This document shows, piece after piece, positions 43,605 through 52,588 of a stretch of DNA of 64,000 nucleotides (the stretch's first letter is position 1; every line of letters begins with the position of its first letter). The stretch is from Pullilachnospira sp963929535 (lineage in GTDB: Bacteria > Bacillota > Clostridia > Lachnospirales > Lachnospiraceae), in contig CAWVIZ010000016.1 in assembly GCA_963929535.1 (NCBI GenBank), positions 278,743 through 342,742 on the forward strand. The letters run 5' to 3'. The position numbers were made by a program, and so were the translations under genes. The notes below the pieces were generated by a model, which saw only the letters and a list, made by a program, of their open reading frames with translations, ran no database searches and had not been told where the DNA came from.

Positions 43605-45514
43605 ATCGAGTAGAAGGCGGTGATTAGCCGCCGTCCTCTCACACCACCGCGCGTACCGTTCGGTACACGGCGGTTTCAATAGTTGACGTGCACAGACTGA
43701 TAGGCTGTAGCTAAATCATAAAAGCCCCAGTTTATCAGTCTTCTTTTGCTTAATGCCCAGTTGACCGCCTTGTTTCCTGCATTAAACCAGTATCCTTTAC
43801 GGTCATAGGCAATCGTTGCCGCATAATGGCTGTCCACTCCCAATCCTATGAGTTTTCTCATTCTGGTTTTGGGCAGCTTCCACTGTTTCCAGATACACAT
43901 CCGTATCCGACGGTACACCCATCCGTTTAGGCTTTCGATGTTATTCTTCATATCCGCTATTCCGTAATAATTCAGCCATCCTCTCATGTAGACCTTTATC
44001 TTCTCCATGGTTTGGACGATACTTCCGCACCTGCTCCGGGAAGTGAGCCTGCGCAGTTTATCCTTGACTTTCTTCCATGACTTCCCATGGACCCGGATAT
44101 AAATTCCTTTTCCGTTCTTCCCATAACAAAAGCCAAGAAACTTAAAATTTCGGATCGCGAATACACTGACCGTCCGGCTCTTTTCCCGGTTCACTTTCAG
44201 CTTCAGCTTTTCCTCCAGATACTTCGTACTGGATTCCAGCAGTCGTTCTGCTGCTCGCTCACTTTTCGCCAACAGCACGATATCGTCCGCATAGCGGATA
44301 CACGGTACGCCCCGTCTGTGGAACTCCCAGTCGAATTCATTCAGATATACATTTGCTAAGAGTGGGGATAGATTTCCTCCCTGCGGGGAGCCTTCCTCTG
44401 TCTCTGTTACAACACCGTTTTCCATCACTCCGTTTTTCAGGTATCGCTTTACCATCTGTATGACCCTTTCATCTTTTGTCTGCTTTCTCAGCAGGTTCAG
44501 GAGGATTGTATGATTCAGCGTGTCGAAGTATTTCGACAGGTCAAGGATGACTGCCCTTGTATAGCCCTGTTCGATGTACTCTTTTATCCTGAAGATGGCG
44601 TCTTTTGCTCCTCTTCCCGGTCGATAGCCAAAGCTGTCATCCGAAAACAGCGGCTCATAGATTGGCATGAGCTGTTGGAGCATTGCCTGTTGAATGATAC
44701 GGTCGATGACGGTCGGAATGCCGAGTTTTCGTATCCCTCCCTCCGGTTTCGGGATTTCCACACGTCTGACTGGAGACGGGGTGTATTTCCCCCTTCGGAT
44801 TCTCTCTGTCAGTTCACGGTTATGTTCTTTCAGCCATGGCAGTGCCGCTTCGATGGTCATTCCATCAACTCCCGGCGCTCCCTTGTTTGCCTTCACTCTT
44901 TTGTAAGCCCGGTTCAGGTTATCCTTGTCCAGTATCTTACATAAGATGTCCGGCTCTGCACTGTCCCTTTCCTTCCATATCCGGCTGAATGAGCGGTGCG
45001 CTCTCACATACCCTTTGCGTTCCGCGCTATCTCTTTGTGAGCAGCTTTCTCTGTTTTCTGTACCCATCTGCCCATTCCTCCTTTCCCTGTCGTACTAAGG
45101 ACTCCTATTGATTCAGCCCTTCACCAAAAAAACTCCCGGCTACTATGGCTTCTGCTGACTTCTGTACGCTCAGCATTACCTCACAGTAATGGTTACTCCT
45201 CTCGGAACGTCCCGTACAGACCTCCCTGGGTACCACACGTTTCTTTCCCTCCATCCATCTGCCGCATTTACTGCACATGATTCCGTGTAGCTATTGGGCT
45301 TTGCCTTGACGAGCAGACTTACCCTCATGTACAGCCTTATATACGTTTTCTGTTCGTCAGACCAGAGGTTTGCCCGTGGGTTAGTAGGTTCCCCACATCC
45401 GGCTTCCTTCAGATTTGCAGTCACCCGCAACACCCTTGCCTTCGGCTATATCCTTCCCACTACCGGGCGGATCTGGGACTTTCACCCGTTAGAAACGTGC
45501 GCCGCCAGGCGCAC
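43605..45514 (-). mobile_element. group II intron, inserted behind the rplA terminator
   Basis: On the minus strand the element starts GTGCGCCTGGCGGCGCAC and soon shows GGGTGAAAGTCCC, standard 5' features. Downstream of the reverse-transcriptase gene come domain V (AACGGTACG hairpin) and domain VI with the branch-type A, ending CTACTCGAT. That gives about 1910 bp. The 5' boundary is 8 bases behind the rplA terminator hairpin, the usual target of class C introns. The ends are set by consensus, so the 3' end is accurate to a few bases. Confidence 0.85.
43676..45067 (-). CDS. ltrA: group II intron reverse transcriptase/maturase
   Basis: 463 residues. RT motifs are in order: KGAPGVDG, KLGIPTVIDRIIQQA, SFGYRPGRGAKDAI, ILDLSKYFDTLNH, GSPQGGNLSPLLANVYLNEFD, and the catalytic YADDIVLL. 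The maturase (X) domain follows with GWLNYYGI. No HNH endonuclease is present, which fits insertion without target cleavage by En. It splices the intron RNA and copies it into DNA. All catalytic residues are intact, so it may be active. Confidence 0.95.
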   Translation of the reverse strand: MGTENRESCSQRDSAERKGYVRAHRSFSRIWKERDSAEPDILCKILDKDNLNRAYKRVKANKGAPGVDGMTIEAALPWLKEHNRELTERIRRGKYTPSPVRRVEIPKPEGGIRKLGIPTVIDRIIQQAMLQQLMPIYEPLFSDDSFGYRPGRGAKDAIFRIKEYIEQGYTRAVILDLSKYFDTLNHTILLNLLRKQTKDERVIQMVKRYLKNGVMENGVVTETEEGSPQGGNLSPLLANVYLNEFDWEFHRRGVPCIRYADDIVLLAKSERAAERLLESSTKYLEEKLKLKVNREKSRTVSVFAIRNFKFLGFCYGKNGKGIYIRVHGKSWKKVKDKLRRLTSRSRCGSIVQTMEKIKVYMRGWLNYYGIADMKNNIESLNGWVYRRIRMCIWKQWKLPKTRMRKLIGLGVDSHYAATIAYDRKGYWFNAGNKAVNWALSKRRLINWGFYDLATAYQSVHVNY

Positions 45515-45521
45515 TCGTACA

Positions 45522-45556
45522 AAAATACTCCGGAGTTCTCACTCCGGAGTATTTTT
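45522..45556 (-). terminator. terminator of the rpmG-rplA operon (intron target)
   Basis: AATACTCCGGAGT-gaga-ACTCCGGAGTATT plus T-run on the minus strand, right behind rplA. The group II intron begins 8 bases downstream. Confidence 0.92.
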
Positions 45557-45561
45557 ATCAA

Positions 45562-46254
45562 TTACACAAGTTTTAACGGGTTGATCTTAACGCCCGGTCC
45601 CATGGTGGGAGCGATCGTTACGCTTCTCAAATACTGTCCCTTTAAAGTAGACGGTTTTGCCTTATTAATGGCACCCATCAGCGTCTGGAAGTTGTCCGCT
45701 AACTGCTCCTCTGTGAAAGAAGCTTTTCCGATTGGCACGTGAATGATGTTGGTCTTGTCAAGACGATACTCAATCTTACCGGCTTTGATATCCTGAACGG
45801 CTTTGGTCACGTCCATGGTCACAGTTCCGGCCTTGGGGTTGGGCATCAGGCCCTTCGGTCCAAGGATACGGCCCAGACGTCCTACAACACCCATCATATC
45901 CGGGGTTGCAACAACAACGTCAAAGTCCAGCCATCCCTCGTTCTGGATCTTCGGGATCAGCTCCTCAGCGCCTACATACTCTGCGCCTGCTGCGGCAGCC
46001 TCATCAGCCTTAGCGTTCTTGGCGAACACCAGGACACGAACCTTCTTTCCGGTTCCGTGAGGAAGAACTACAGCGCCGCGGATCTGCTGATCAGCGTGAC
46101 GTCCGTCACAGCCAGTTCTGATATGAGCCTCGATGGTCTCGTCGAATTTTGCAACAGCTGCTTTCTTTACTAAAGCGATTGCCTCCTCCGGATCGTACAG
46201 TTTGGTACGGTCAACGGCCTTGGCGGTTTCCAAATATTTTTTACCGTGTTTCAT
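45562..46254 (-). CDS. rplA: 50S ribosomal protein L1
   Basis: 230 residues: MKHGKKYLETAKAVDRTKLYDPEEAI, then VRTGCDGRHADQQIRGAVVLPHGTGK and FGDVMGVVGRLGRILGPKGLMPNPKAGTVT-like blocks. It binds the 23S L1 stalk near the E site and usually represses its own operon. GGAGGTTATAGGAA precedes the ATG. A candidate L1-binding mRNA site lies just upstream. Confidence 0.98.
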   Translation of the reverse strand: MKHGKKYLETAKAVDRTKLYDPEEAIALVKKAAVAKFDETIEAHIRTGCDGRHADQQIRGAVVLPHGTGKKVRVLVFAKNAKADEAAAAGAEYVGAEELIPKIQNEGWLDFDVVVATPDMMGVVGRLGRILGPKGLMPNPKAGTVTMDVTKAVQDIKAGKIEYRLDKTNIIHVPIGKASFTEEQLADNFQTLMGAINKAKPSTLKGQYLRSVTIAPTMGPGVKINPLKLV

Positions 46255-46268
46255 TTCCTATAACCTCC

Positions 46269-46298
46269 TGTGGTAATTGCGGGGATTGCCCTCCCACG
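46269..46298 (-). promoter_or_regulatory. candidate L1-binding mRNA site before rplA
   Basis: On the minus strand CGTGGGAGGG, a short loop, CCCC and CCACA form a two-part hairpin with an internal loop. The same motif stands before rplK (27 of 30 bases identical, with changes kept in the loop). The position right before the ribosome site fits translational repression by L1. Confidence 0.55.
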
Positions 46299-46386
46299 TC
46301 TCATTTGCTTTGCTTGCTCCGTCTGTCAGACAGGCACTCGATAACTGTCGGCCCAAGCCCTGAGAGCCGGCCGAAGGCAGTGAACC

Positions 46387-46812
46387 TTAGTCCTCTACCA
46401 CGATACCCATGCTTCTTGCGGTACCGGCGATCATGCTCATAGCTGCTTCGATGCTGGCTGCGTTCAGGTCCGGCATCTTCATCTCAGCGATCTCTCTGAC
46501 TTTGTCCTTGGAAATTGTGGCTACCTTTGTCTTATTGGGAACACCTGAACCGGATTTGATGTTGCAGGCCTTCTTCAGTAAAACTGCAGCCGGCGGAGTC
46601 TTGGTTATAAAGCTGAAACTTCTGTCTGCGTATACGGTGATGACTACGGGAATGATCAGATCTCCCTTGTCCGCCGTTCTGGCATTGAACTCCTTTGTAA
46701 ACTGAACGATGTTTACACCGTGCTGACCCAGAGCCGGTCCTACCGGGGGAGCCGGCGTTGCCTTGCCAGCCGGGATCTGTAATTTAATATAACCTGTTAC
46801 TTTCTTTGCCAT
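46387..46812 (-). CDS. rplK: 50S ribosomal protein L11
   Basis: 141 residues from MAKKVTGYIKLQIPAGKATPAPPVGPALGQHGVNI; the C-terminal RNA-binding domain ends GTARSMGIVVED. It lies at the GTPase-associated centre. The ATG follows AGGAGGTGCCCAAG; a GTG three codons upstream overlaps that site and is rejected. Confidence 0.98.
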   Translation of the reverse strand: MAKKVTGYIKLQIPAGKATPAPPVGPALGQHGVNIVQFTKEFNARTADKGDLIIPVVITVYADRSFSFITKTPPAAVLLKKACNIKSGSGVPNKTKVATISKDKVREIAEMKMPDLNAASIEAAMSMIAGTARSMGIVVED

Positions 46813-46830
46813 CTTGGGCACCTCCTATAA

Positions 46831-46860
46831 TGTGGTAATTGCGGGAACTTCCCTCCCACG
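46831..46860 (-). promoter_or_regulatory. candidate L1-binding mRNA site before rplK
   Basis: CGTGGGAGGGAAGTTCCC followed by GCAATTACCACA on the minus strand forms the same two-part hairpin as the site before rplA. The apical stem here is GGGAA/UUCCC against GGG/CCC there, a covariation that supports a real fold. Confidence 0.55.
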
Positions 46861-46887
46861 AACTGCGCAGGCAGTTCTTTTGCTTTC

Positions 46888-47403
46888 TTACAACTTCTTT
46901 ACTTCTGCGAAACTGATTTCCACGGGTGTCTCGCGTCCGAACAGCTCCACATTGATGGTAACAACCTGTTTCTGTCTGTTGATGCTCTGGACCATTCCGG
47001 CGGTGTCCTTCCACGCGCCTCCGGTGACAACCACGCTGTCACCCTCCTCCAGATCGATCTCCACACTGGGGCTCTGAATATTCAGCGCCATCATCTCCGC
47101 TTCGGTCAGCGGCACCGGTTTAGATCCCGGGCCTACGAATCCGGTAACGCCGCGGGTATTTCTAACCACGTACCAGGTGTCGTCATTCATTACCATGTTC
47201 AGCAGAACATAGCCTGGAAACAGCTTTCTCTGTACCTTCTTCTTGGTTCCGTTCTTCACTTCCACCACGTCTTCCATCGGCACACGCACTTCCAGAATCT
47301 GATCCTCCAGGTGTCTGTTTTCGATTGTTTTCTCAATGTTGGCCTTCACTTTGTTCTCATAGCCCGAATAGGTGTGGGCTACATACCAATTTGCTTCTGC
47401 CAT
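46888..47403 (-). CDS. nusG: transcription antitermination factor NusG
   Basis: 171 residues: NGN domain (NWYVAHTYSGYENKVKANIEK, then FPGYVLLNMVMNDDTWYVVRNT) and KOW domain (EGDSVVVTGGAWKDTAGMVQSI). It binds RNA polymerase and couples it to ribosome or Rho. It follows secE by 16 bases. Confidence 0.97.
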   Translation of the reverse strand: MAEANWYVAHTYSGYENKVKANIEKTIENRHLEDQILEVRVPMEDVVEVKNGTKKKVQRKLFPGYVLLNMVMNDDTWYVVRNTRGVTGFVGPGSKPVPLTEAEMMALNIQSPSVEIDLEEGDSVVVTGGAWKDTAGMVQSINRQKQVVTINVELFGRETPVEISFAEVKKL

Positions 47404-47419
47404 CTCGTCACCCTTGTCC

Positions 47420-47644
47420 TTAACTGATCAATAAATTAATGAGCTCCAGAACTGCACTGTCCAAAATAGCGATCACCACTCCAAGGAACACCGTGATCGC
47501 CACCACCGCTGTGGTCTGCTTCGCAACAGTCTTTCTGTCCGTCCATATAATTTTGTTGAATTCGGACTTAAGCCCTTTGGTCCAGCTCTTCTTTTTGGAC
47601 TTGTCCTTTTTCAGAGCCTTCTCCTTCTTTGCAGATTCTGCCAT
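47420..47644 (-). CDS. secE: preprotein translocase subunit SecE
   Basis: 74 residues: a charged N-terminus (KDKSKKKSWTKGLKSEFNKIIWTDRKTV) and one C-terminal membrane helix (TTAVVAITVFLGVVIAILDSAVLELI). It stabilises SecY. Its place between rpmG and nusG is the usual one. Confidence 0.95.
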   Translation of the reverse strand: MAESAKKEKALKKDKSKKKSWTKGLKSEFNKIIWTDRKTVAKQTTAVVAITVFLGVVIAILDSAVLELINLLIS

Positions 47645-47667
47645 AGTTTCACCTCTTACCGGTCAAA

Positions 47668-47817
47668 TTACTTGGTCTCTTTGTGCATCGTGTGTTTTCT
47701 GCAGAACTTACAGTACTTCTTCGTCTCCAGTCTTTCCGGATGATTCTTCTTCTCTTTTGTCATGTTGTAATTCCGCTGTTTACATTCTGTGCATGCCAAT
47801 GTGATTTTTACGCGCAC
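47668..47817 (-). CDS. rpmG: 50S ribosomal protein L33
   Basis: 49 residues starting with GTG: MRVKITLACTECKQRNYN, then TKEKKNHPERLETKKYCKFC and RKHTMHKETK. The two CxxC pairs (zinc-type L33, C+ form) are intact. The ribosome site GGAGGTGGAAGTC lies just ahead. First gene of the rpmG-secE-nusG-rplKA unit. Confidence 0.95.
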   Translation of the reverse strand: MRVKITLACTECKQRNYNMTKEKKNHPERLETKKYCKFCRKHTMHKETK

Positions 47818-47940
47818 GACTTCCACCTCCACTTGTGTTGATTTCTGCGTTTTGCAACGGACTCTTTTTTCTGCCGGCGAAGTTCACGCATCTCCGCTTT
47901 TTAGGCATAAAAAAAAGACCTACTTCCATGTCGCTTTCTA

Positions 47941-47969
47941 ACTATAGCACGGTCAGCAGGAAAAGTCAA
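47941..47969 (-). promoter_or_regulatory. promoter of rpmG-secE-nusG-rplK-rplA
   Basis: TTGACT (47969-47964), 17 bases, TATAGT (47946-47941) on the minus strand. The leader of about 120 bases includes a T8 run at 47908-47917 that could be a weak attenuator. Confidence 0.82.
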
Positions 47970-48089
47970 GAAATTTTATCGCCGCCAAACTGTCCGGTCT
48001 GCGATACGGTCAAACTGACTGTTTTTCAGCAAAAGCCGTATCGTCCCCGGCTTTCACCCGCAGCGATATCCATGAGAGCCTTTTTGCCA

Positions 48090-48118
48090 TGGACAAACCG
48101 TCCCGGCAGGCGTATACT
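48090..48118 (+). promoter_or_regulatory. promoter of the MATE gene
   Basis: TGGACA, 17 bases, TATACT, about 33 bases before the start codon. Confidence 0.65.
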
Positions 48119-48150
48119 TTATCTCATCAAGAATAAGGAAGGAACGGACC

Positions 48151-49518
48151 ATGACCAAAGACATGACGGAAGGGAATCCGCTGCAGCATATTCTGCGGTT
48201 CTCCATTCCACTGATTTTCGGAAATCTGTTTCAGCAGATGTACAACATGGCGGATACGGTTATCGTGGGGCAGACTCTGGGACTTAACGCCCTTACCGCC
48301 GTAGGCGCCACCAATTCTGTGAATTTTCTGATCATCGGCTTCACCACCGGAACCTGTACCGGGCTGGCGATCCCGGTGGCCCAGAAATTCGGAGCCAGGG
48401 ACTACCGGGGAATGCGGCAGTTTACTGCCAATGCCGCCTATCTGGCCATTGCTCTGGCCATCTTGCTGACCCTGTTCACCACAGTTTTCTGCGATGCGAT
48501 CCTGCGCGGCATGAACACTCCGGCGAACATTTTCCAGGACTCCTACGCCTACTTCTTCGTGATCTGCCTGGGAATCCCCTTTACACTTCTGTACAACACG
48601 GCTTCCGGCATTATCCGGGCTATGGGAGATTCCAAAACGCCCTTTTACTTTCTGGTGGTATCGGCGCTCCTGAATATCGTGCTGGATCTGGCCTTCATTC
48701 TGATCTTTCACATGGGCGTGGCAGGAGCGGCATGGGCAACGATCCTGTCCCAGGGAGTATCCGGCGTGGCCTGTCTGATCTACATGAGAAAAAAATACGA
48801 AATCCTCCGGATGGACCGGGAAGAACGCAGGTTCTCTGCCGCCTGTCAGAAAATCCTTCTGGTGGATTCCATTCCCATGGGACTCCAGTTTTCCATTACG
48901 GCCATCGGCAGCATCATGATGCAAAGCGCGGTCAATGCCCTGGACGCGGTCTACGTTTCCGCCTTTGCCGCAGCCACCAAGGTAAAACAGCTGGCCATGT
49001 GTCCCTATGATGCCATCGCTTCTGCCTGCGCCACCTTCGGCGGTCAGAACCTGGGAGCCGGAAAGTATGACCGGATATCCAAAGGGCTGAAAAGCGGGAT
49101 CCTGGTGGGGATGGTCTATTCTGTTCTGATCGGAATCGTTCTGATCACCAACGGCTCCACCATCGCCTGGCTGTTTGTGGACCGGAGCGAAACAGAGGTT
49201 CTGACAGCCGTCCAGCAGTTTTTAACCTTCTCCGGATTTTTTTACTGGCTCCTGGCTATCCTCTCCTGCACCCGGCTTACCATTCAGGGACTGGGGTATG
49301 GAGGCGTGGCCATCTTCGCCGGTTTCAGTGAGCTTGCAGCCAGAGGACTGATGTCCGTCTTTGCCATTCCCACCTTCGGCTATGCCGCGGTCTGCTGCAC
49401 AGACCAGACTGCATGGGTGGCGGCTTCCATAGTTGTTCTGGTAATCTTTGGGAAAATCAACCGGAAGCTTATCCATTCCAAAGCCCCAGCAGAAAGCGGG
49501 CAGACGTCAGATACATAA
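48151..49518 (+). CDS. MATE-family multidrug/Na+ efflux protein
   Basis: 455 residues and about 12 membrane helices. The N-terminal IPLIFGNLFQQMYNMADTVIVG and the repeated second-half motif (DSIPMGLQFSITAIGSIMMQ) are typical of the DinF/NorM-like MATE family in Clostridia. It exports cationic compounds in exchange for Na+ or H+. ATG follows AAGGAAGGAACGGACC. Substrate unknown. Confidence 0.92.
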   Translation: MTKDMTEGNPLQHILRFSIPLIFGNLFQQMYNMADTVIVGQTLGLNALTAVGATNSVNFLIIGFTTGTCTGLAIPVAQKFGARDYRGMRQFTANAAYLAIALAILLTLFTTVFCDAILRGMNTPANIFQDSYAYFFVICLGIPFTLLYNTASGIIRAMGDSKTPFYFLVVSALLNIVLDLAFILIFHMGVAGAAWATILSQGVSGVACLIYMRKKYEILRMDREERRFSAACQKILLVDSIPMGLQFSITAIGSIMMQSAVNALDAVYVSAFAAATKVKQLAMCPYDAIASACATFGGQNLGAGKYDRISKGLKSGILVGMVYSVLIGIVLITNGSTIAWLFVDRSETEVLTAVQQFLTFSGFFYWLLAILSCTRLTIQGLGYGGVAIFAGFSELAARGLMSVFAIPTFGYAAVCCTDQTAWVAASIVVLVIFGKINRKLIHSKAPAESGQTSDT

Positions 49519-49540
49519 TTAATATGGAAGAAACCGCGCG

Positions 49541-49572
49541 GCGGACAGCAGGACCTCCATCCTACTGTCCGC
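49541..49572. terminator. hairpin between convergent MATE and activase genes
   Basis: GCGGACAG...CTGTCCGC; it overlaps the last codons of the activase gene. There is no strong T-run. Confidence 0.5.
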
Positions 49573-51232
49573 TCATCCGCTCAAGAGCGTAAAGCGCCGC
49601 GCCGGCAGCTCCCACGATCTCCGGCTCCGGACAGATATACAGCGGATTCCCGATCTTTTCCTCAATGGCCCGTACCACACCGGGATTCTTGGCCACACCG
49701 CCTGTCATCATAAAGTCAGGCTCCATTCCCACCCGCCGAAGAAGGGAAAATGCCTTGTTGGCGATGGCATGGCATACGCCGTCAGCGATATCTGCCTTCT
49801 CCCTGTTATTGGCGATCAGGGAGATCACCTCCGACTCCGCAAATACGGAACACATGCTGGTGATCTCGATCTTCTCCTTTGATTCCAGCGCAATGCTCCC
49901 CAATTCATCGATGCTGACCTCCAGAGTGCGGGCGATCATCTCCAGGAACCGGCCGGTTCCTGCCGCGCATTTGTCATTCATAACGAAATCCTTTACCTCT
50001 CCGCTTTCATTCAGATGTATCGCCTTGCTGTCCTGGCCGCCGATGTCCAGGATCGTCCGGATGGCAGGATTAAAATAATGAGCTCCCTTTCCGTGACAGC
50101 TGATCTCCGTCACATTCTCATCCGCGTAGGAAATACTCACCCGTCCATATCCGGTAGACACGATCCAGGAAATATCATCCCGGGTAAGCCGGGCCTTCTC
50201 CAGCACCTCCCGCAGTACCTTTTCGGCGCTTTCTCCCGCCTTGGCTCCGGTGCGCACCACAGCGAATGCCGCGATCCTGCGGTTCTGGTCCATGATCACC
50301 GCATTGGTGGAGGTGGAACCGCTGTCAACTCCAAGTACATACATTTCTCCGTCCTCCTTTTTCTCAATAACCGGACTTCTTTTCTCCGCCCGCAGAGATT
50401 CCAGAAACGCCTGGATCCTGGTAAGGATCTGACCCGCGCTCTGTCTGGTGTAATCTGTCTCCAGAAGCAGCAGAGGACGTTTCAGCCATCCCTTCAGCCA
50501 GGCATATTCATAGGAATAATTGTCGCAGAACTGGACCGTATGGTAGATAATACCGTCCACACTGTCCGCATACCTTCTGATCAGCTCGTCCCGGTTGGCC
50601 GCCTGTTCCATCCGCATACAGGGGAACTGCCCCAGAAGCCCCCGGGTGTACCCAGCCAGGGGTTCTTCCTCGTCCACCAGAAGTTTTCTGCCAAGCCCGG
50701 TGCAGGTCAGGTCAAAAGCCACGTTCGCTTTCTCTTTCTCCAGGATCTCTTTGATCCTTTCGTTTGCCCGGGCTCCCAGGATGCCGATGTTCGGCCCTTC
50801 CTTCCGGAAGTTCATCTGCTGTTCTTCCTGCCGGCTCTTCAGATATCCGGCAAACGCTTCCTCATGAAAGGATTTTCCGGACCACTCCTCAAAGGCTGTT
50901 ATCATCTGGCGGATCCTCTGCTCATACAGCCGGGTTCCGGCTTCTTTGGCAATCCGGGGGGTATCCAGGATATAGATGAATTTTTCCGGAAACTCCTCCT
51001 TCAGCACATCATACAGCCGCCGGATGCTGTCACAGCAGGTGGTAAGGATCACGCCCTCATAGTCTGTTTCCATCATTTCCTCCAGCACACCCTTGGCAAA
51101 GCTGCAGATATTGGGATGCATGCGGGTGTCCGCCTGGTTGAAATTCGTCACATCCGGCTCAATTCTTTTCATCTCCACTCCCATGGAGGCAAAAACCTCA
51201 ATGGGGGCGTATTTGCAAATATAACCTAACAT
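49562..51232 (-). CDS. fused 2-hydroxyacyl-CoA dehydratase-like and activase (HgdC) protein
   Basis: 556 residues. Residues 1 to about 285 resemble a dehydratase D-component half (GYICKYAPIEVFASMGVEMKRIEP, VILTTCCDSIRRLYDVL). From about residue 297 a complete BadF/HgdC activase follows: VLGVDSGSTSTNAVIMD (ATP), DIGGQDSKAIHL, and the 4Fe-4S cysteines in NDKCAAGTGRFLEM and ITSMCSVFAESEVISL. Activases use ATP to fire electrons at very low potential into a dehydratase or double-cubane reductase. Usually the two parts are separate genes; here they are joined. It overlaps the upstream gene by 7 bp. Confidence 0.82.
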   Translation of the reverse strand: MLGYICKYAPIEVFASMGVEMKRIEPDVTNFNQADTRMHPNICSFAKGVLEEMMETDYEGVILTTCCDSIRRLYDVLKEEFPEKFIYILDTPRIAKEAGTRLYEQRIRQMITAFEEWSGKSFHEEAFAGYLKSRQEEQQMNFRKEGPNIGILGARANERIKEILEKEKANVAFDLTCTGLGRKLLVDEEEPLAGYTRGLLGQFPCMRMEQAANRDELIRRYADSVDGIIYHTVQFCDNYSYEYAWLKGWLKRPLLLLETDYTRQSAGQILTRIQAFLESLRAEKRSPVIEKKEDGEMYVLGVDSGSTSTNAVIMDQNRRIAAFAVVRTGAKAGESAEKVLREVLEKARLTRDDISWIVSTGYGRVSISYADENVTEISCHGKGAHYFNPAIRTILDIGGQDSKAIHLNESGEVKDFVMNDKCAAGTGRFLEMIARTLEVSIDELGSIALESKEKIEITSMCSVFAESEVISLIANNREKADIADGVCHAIANKAFSLLRRVGMEPDFMMTGGVAKNPGVVRAIEEKIGNPLYICPEPEIVGAAGAALYALERMSGQ

Positions 51233-52509
51233 ACTGCCGACTCCTCTCCCTCTGTCCGGATCATTTCCAGGAATGCCTCCAGCCGTGTCTTGATCTGGCC
51301 GTCATGACTGTTTCTTCTGTCGATACCGTCTCCATCCAGGATCAGCATGGGGATCCCCCTGGCCTGCATCCGCTCCTTCAGAAGAACGCTCCCCCCTGAG
51401 GACTGTTTGCAGCCCCAATGGCAGAACTGGATCACTGCATCCGGCTGCAGACGGTCCGCCAGCCGCTCCACCATTCTGGATTTATGGCCGTAAGACCCGT
51501 TGTACAGATTATGGATGATCTTTCCTGCCAGCGCATGGAAGGGACGCTCCACGTCCAGCTCCTCCATATAATCCAGAATGATATCGCTGGCAATGATCTG
51601 GTAGTCCTTACTTCCGTTGAAATACTGCTGCAGACTTTCCTGATAAAAAGGCAGCAGATGGATCCACAGGATCTTTTTCCCCTGAAATCTGGGATAGGTC
51701 CGGATCTCCTGATTCATGAAACGGATCAGCTCCAGGAACTCCCGGGTGCCGATCATAAGATGCATTCCCATCATCATATAAAGATGGCTGATCAGCTCGC
51801 CCGGATAATAATACTCGCTTTGCAGGTCAAAGAAGCGGACCAGCTCCCTTCGGGTCTCGTTTTCGATCCGGAGCGCTTCCCGAAGCTTTTCAATATCAAA
51901 TTTTACTCCGGAATACTCCTCCAGCTTCCCGGCAAACTGTTTCAGCTGTTCCGCCAGATACTCCACGGAATCCGGGTCATCCCCGTATGGAATATCCAGG
52001 AGGGTGAAAGGCACCCCTTTTTTCTTTTCCAGGTACCGGAAGGTATTCAGATTGCCGTCGCAGGACAGAGAGGTGGTGACCGCGTATCCCGGCGCCGGCA
52101 CAGCTCCGCTGTCAATAGCTCCCACAAAGGTCTTGTGATAAGAACAGAGGGTGGGGGCGATCCCCTCATTCTGGGCGAAATCAATGAAATAATCCTCCAG
52201 ATGATATCCGCTGAAATAACAGGACAGGGTTTCGATGGACAAAGTATTCAGTCCGAAACACTGAACGATCTCACAGGGGGCAAAAATATTTCCCCAGATA
52301 TAACTGTCCGCTTTTCCCAGTGAGTCTGCCACCAGAGACATCATCATATTCTCCACCTTCTGATAGCCTCTGGACAGGTTTTTCTTGGGAAGCAGCCGGG
52401 TTCTCAGTTTGTTTGCCTTAAATCCCAGCAGGATCTTATCCCAGGTCTCGCCGGGATGCTGGATGGTCTGCTCCTTAACGTAGTCAATATATTTGTCTGC
52501 GATCCACAT
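51226..52509 (-). CDS. 2-hydroxyacyl-CoA dehydratase-family subunit (HgdB/FldC/double-cubane type)
   Basis: 427 residues from MWIADKYIDYVKEQTIQHPGETWDKILLGFKANK. The family cysteines are in FAPCEIVQCFGL, TSLSCDGNLN and QFCHWGCKQSSGG, fitting a 4Fe-4S or double-cubane site. Relatives dehydrate 2-hydroxyacyl-CoA in amino-acid fermentation, reduce benzoyl-CoA, or (YjiM/DCCP group) reduce small molecules. No CoA transferase lies nearby, which favours the double-cubane-like group, but that is inference. GGAG lies five bases before the ATG. A palindrome and hairpin lie upstream. Confidence 0.8.
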   Translation of the reverse strand: MWIADKYIDYVKEQTIQHPGETWDKILLGFKANKLRTRLLPKKNLSRGYQKVENMMMSLVADSLGKADSYIWGNIFAPCEIVQCFGLNTLSIETLSCYFSGYHLEDYFIDFAQNEGIAPTLCSYHKTFVGAIDSGAVPAPGYAVTTSLSCDGNLNTFRYLEKKKGVPFTLLDIPYGDDPDSVEYLAEQLKQFAGKLEEYSGVKFDIEKLREALRIENETRRELVRFFDLQSEYYYPGELISHLYMMMGMHLMIGTREFLELIRFMNQEIRTYPRFQGKKILWIHLLPFYQESLQQYFNGSKDYQIIASDIILDYMEELDVERPFHALAGKIIHNLYNGSYGHKSRMVERLADRLQPDAVIQFCHWGCKQSSGGSVLLKERMQARGIPMLILDGDGIDRRNSHDGQIKTRLEAFLEMIRTEGEESAVC

Positions 52510-52538
52510 ACGGTCTCCTTTTTCTCCTTCAACAGACA

Positions 52539-52579
52539 CCGGTGTACTGTCTCCTTTTACACAGAAGACAGCACACCGG
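52539..52579 (-). promoter_or_regulatory. leader hairpin before the dehydratase operon
   Basis: CCGGTGTGCTGTCT pairs with AGACAGTACACCGG over 14 bp with one G-T step and a 13-base loop. No T-run follows, so it is not a simple terminator. It ends 29 bases before the start codon. Confidence 0.55.
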
Positions 52580-52588
52580 CAGTTTGAT

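Noticed and set aside
43299..43613. Small open frames between the group II intron and rplJ
   Set aside because: They run against the ribosomal operon, overlap its promoter, and lack a ribosome site or recognisable content.
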